Assembly: GCA_944323345.1 (NCBI GenBank)
Contig: CALUSC010000008.1
Span: 1-64,000 of the forward strand
Source: an uncultured Bacteroidales bacterium
Lineage (GTDB): Bacteria; Bacteroidota; Bacteroidia; Bacteroidales; UBA932
Direction: 5' to 3'
Length of the DNA stretch: 64,000 bases
The notes beneath the pieces were generated by a model. It worked only from the letters and a program-made list of their open reading frames with translations. It was not told the DNA's origin and ran no database searches. This document shows positions 62,676 to 64,000 of the stretch, piece after piece. The translations under genes were made by a program, and so were the position numbers. How positions within the stretch are numbered: position 1 is the stretch's first letter; every line of letters begins with the position of its first letter.

Positions 62676-63287
62676 ATGCATAAGATATATTTTGAAAAAA
62701 GATGTCTGGTCATCTGTCCTCCATACGGACAGGCCCTGACCGACCCAAACGCCATAGAATTCTGTCCGGGGGACAATATGGACATCCATCGTCTGGTAGC
62801 GATGTTCGAAACCTCCGACACGCTTTCCAAAATTTATATCCCCGCCCTGAATCCGGAGGATACCTATAAAAGAATATGCGCCGAATTCAAGGAAGTGGAT
62901 GCCGGAGGAGGATTGGTCGCGAACAGACGCGGAGATTTTCTTCTGATAAACCGCAACGGGCTCTGGGATCTGCCGAAAGGACACAGGGAAGAAGGAGAAG
63001 ACATCAGAGTTACGGCCCTCAGGGAAGTGCAGGAAGAGACAGGGGTGGATGACCTGCAGCTCGGAGACCTGATCTGCATCACAGACCACTGCTACAGGAG
63101 GAACGGCATCTGGCACCTGAAACATACCTGGTGGTTCGATATGCTGCACACCGATCCGGCGGACCTCACGCCACAGAAAGAAGAAGATATAACCAAGGCA
63201 GCATGGGTAGCCAAATCCAGTCTTCCGGATTTTCTGGTCAAGACATATCCGTCGATTTCGGAAGTTTTCAAAGTAAAATTGGGTTAA
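62676..63287 (+). CDS. Nudix hydrolase
   Basis: 203 residues. The Nudix box is complete: GHREEGEDIRVTALREVQEE then TGV, with the metal-binding REVQEE core. LWDLPKGHREEG precedes it and HTWWFDMLHTDP follows. An N-terminal extension of about 80 residues (IYFEKRCLVICPPYG, FCPGDNMDIHRLVAMFE) is not part of the Nudix fold and seems lineage-specific. The substrate, a nucleoside diphosphate linked to another moiety, cannot be predicted. Confidence 0.9.
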   Translation: MHKIYFEKRCLVICPPYGQALTDPNAIEFCPGDNMDIHRLVAMFETSDTLSKIYIPALNPEDTYKRICAEFKEVDAGGGLVANRRGDFLLINRNGLWDLPKGHREEGEDIRVTALREVQEETGVDDLQLGDLICITDHCYRRNGIWHLKHTWWFDMLHTDPADLTPQKEEDITKAAWVAKSSLPDFLVKTYPSISEVFKVKLG

Positions 63288-63413
63288 TTTAAGAAAATTT
63301 TACAGTCTTTGCAAAATTTTGAAACATTTTCCTGAAAAAATCGTATACTAAAATGTCGTGGACAAGCCGCGGCAGACCAAATCAAACAGAGCCAGAAACT
63401 TTTCATACATAAA

Positions 63414-64000
63414 ATGAAACTTTCACAATTCCAATTCAGCCTCCCCAAGGACAAGGTCGCACAGGAACCTCCGAGATGGAGAGACGAGTGCAAGCTGATG
63501 GTCCTTCACAAGAATACAGGAGAAATCGAGCACAAGCTTTTCAAAAACATAATCGATTATTTCGGGAAAGGCGACACTTTCGTTCTGAATGACACCAAGG
63601 TATTTCCAGCAAGGCTTTACGGCAACAAGGAAAAGACGAAAGCCGAAATCGAAGTATTCCTGCTCAGAGAGTTGAACAAAGAGCAGAGACTGTGGGATGT
63701 CATAGTGGACCCTGCCAGGAAAATAAGGATAGGGAACAAACTGTATTTCGGCGAGGATGAAAGCCTTGTAGCTGAGGTAATCGACAATACCACTTCAAGA
63801 GGACGCACGCTGCGTTTTCTATATGACGGTCCGTATGAAGACTTCAAACAGACCCTTTTCTCGCTCGGAGAAACACCGCTTCCGAGATTCGTGCGCGAAA
63901 AAGTAGAGCCGGAAGACGCTGAAAACTACCAGACCATATTCGCCAGGAGCGAAGGTGCCGTAGCCGCACCGGCTGCCGGGCTGCATTTCAGCAGAGAATT
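63414..64000 (+). CDS. queA: tRNA preQ1(34) S-adenosylmethionine ribosyltransferase-isomerase, 5' part
   Basis: The first 195 residues are in the window; the gene continues beyond base 64000. QueA transfers the ribosyl part of SAM to preQ1 in tRNA to make epoxyqueuosine. Conserved stretches: [73 protein letters not shown], and the hallmark [12 protein letters not shown] (usual APTAGLHF). The start ATG 63414 matches the family N-terminus [11 protein letters not shown]. No clear promoter box was seen in the 126-base gap upstream. Confidence 0.96.
   Translation, partial: MKLSQFQFSLPKDKVAQEPPRWRDECKLMVLHKNTGEIEHKLFKNIIDYFGKGDTFVLNDTKVFPARLYGNKEKTKAEIEVFLLRELNKEQRLWDVIVDPARKIRIGNKLYFGEDESLVAEVIDNTTSRGRTLRFLYDGPYEDFKQTLFSLGETPLPRFVREKVEPEDAENYQTIFARSEGAVAAPAAGLHFSRE

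Noticed and set aside
1..64000. Search for insertion sequences, integrases, CRISPR arrays, restriction systems and rRNA
   Set aside because: No transposase, recombinase or nuclease families, no regular short repeats with spacers, and no rRNA segments were seen.

Overview
The window comes from a member of the Bacteroidales (Bacteroidota). The support is consistent: SusC/SusD pairs and DUF4988, DUF5017 and fimbrillin-like surface lipoproteins; lipoproteins with acidic residues right after the lipobox cysteine; a tmRNA whose tag reads GNNNYALAA; and many copies of the Bacteroidota promoter (TTTG, 19-base spacer, TAnnTTTG). Genus cannot be fixed from the sequence; moderate GC content fits a gut or host-associated lineage. 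Apart from one polysaccharide-utilization locus the window is core chromosome. There are no insertion sequences, integrases, CRISPR arrays or rRNA genes, and no gene-free stretch longer than about 200 bases.

Layout. 1-8300: 3' end of dnaK, a DUF4493/DUF6359 lipoprotein, an MBL-fold hydrolase, a large TPR protein, an M28-type peptidase with degraded catalytic motifs, a GT4 glycosyltransferase and a TRIC-type membrane protein. 8319-8984: tRNA-Val(UAC) and ssrA (tmRNA), divergently placed. 9047-30050: a glycosaminoglycan-type utilization locus split into two divergent operons. The minus operon is PL8 lyase, SusC, SusD, DUF5017 binding protein. The plus operon is GH88 unsaturated glucuronyl hydrolase, second PL8 lyase, Ser-type sulfatase, two DUF4988 surface lipoproteins, and a fimbrillin-like/beta-helix (PL29-like) lyase candidate. 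The two operons share a 180-base spacer with back-to-back consensus promoters. The set fits surface capture and endo-cleavage of chondroitin, dermatan or hyaluronan, SusCD import, periplasmic PL8 degradation to unsaturated disaccharides, and desulfation plus GH88 hydrolysis. No regulator or inner-membrane sugar transporter lies in the window.

30193-46652: housekeeping genes: tyrS-rbfA-LolE-like permease; a PepSY-like protein with a two-component system; polA-sigma factor-rsmG; rpmH; tmk with a DoxX-like protein; folP; purB; an FtsB-like protein; a nucleotidyltransferase; a CPBP protease. 46576-50928: a striking pair, a protein fusing an AmgK-type sugar kinase to the RapZ C-terminal domain, overlapped by a MurU-like nucleotidyltransferase, then the NAD-salvage operon pncB-pncA. 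50971-59085: Asp-Ser-rich putative porin, MltF-like lytic transglycosylase, second LolC/E-like permease, M13 peptidase, BASS-type transporter. 59079-64000: a structured repeat-like element, the operon pyrE-START-like-RsmF-like-TPR, a Nudix hydrolase and the 5' part of queA.

The observations most worth following are the AmgK-RapZ/MurU unit, the domain re-partition inside the GAG locus, the degraded M28 peptidase, the PolA lacking proofreading residues, the MltF-like enzyme with a shortened binding domain, and the structured intergenic element near 59.1 kb.
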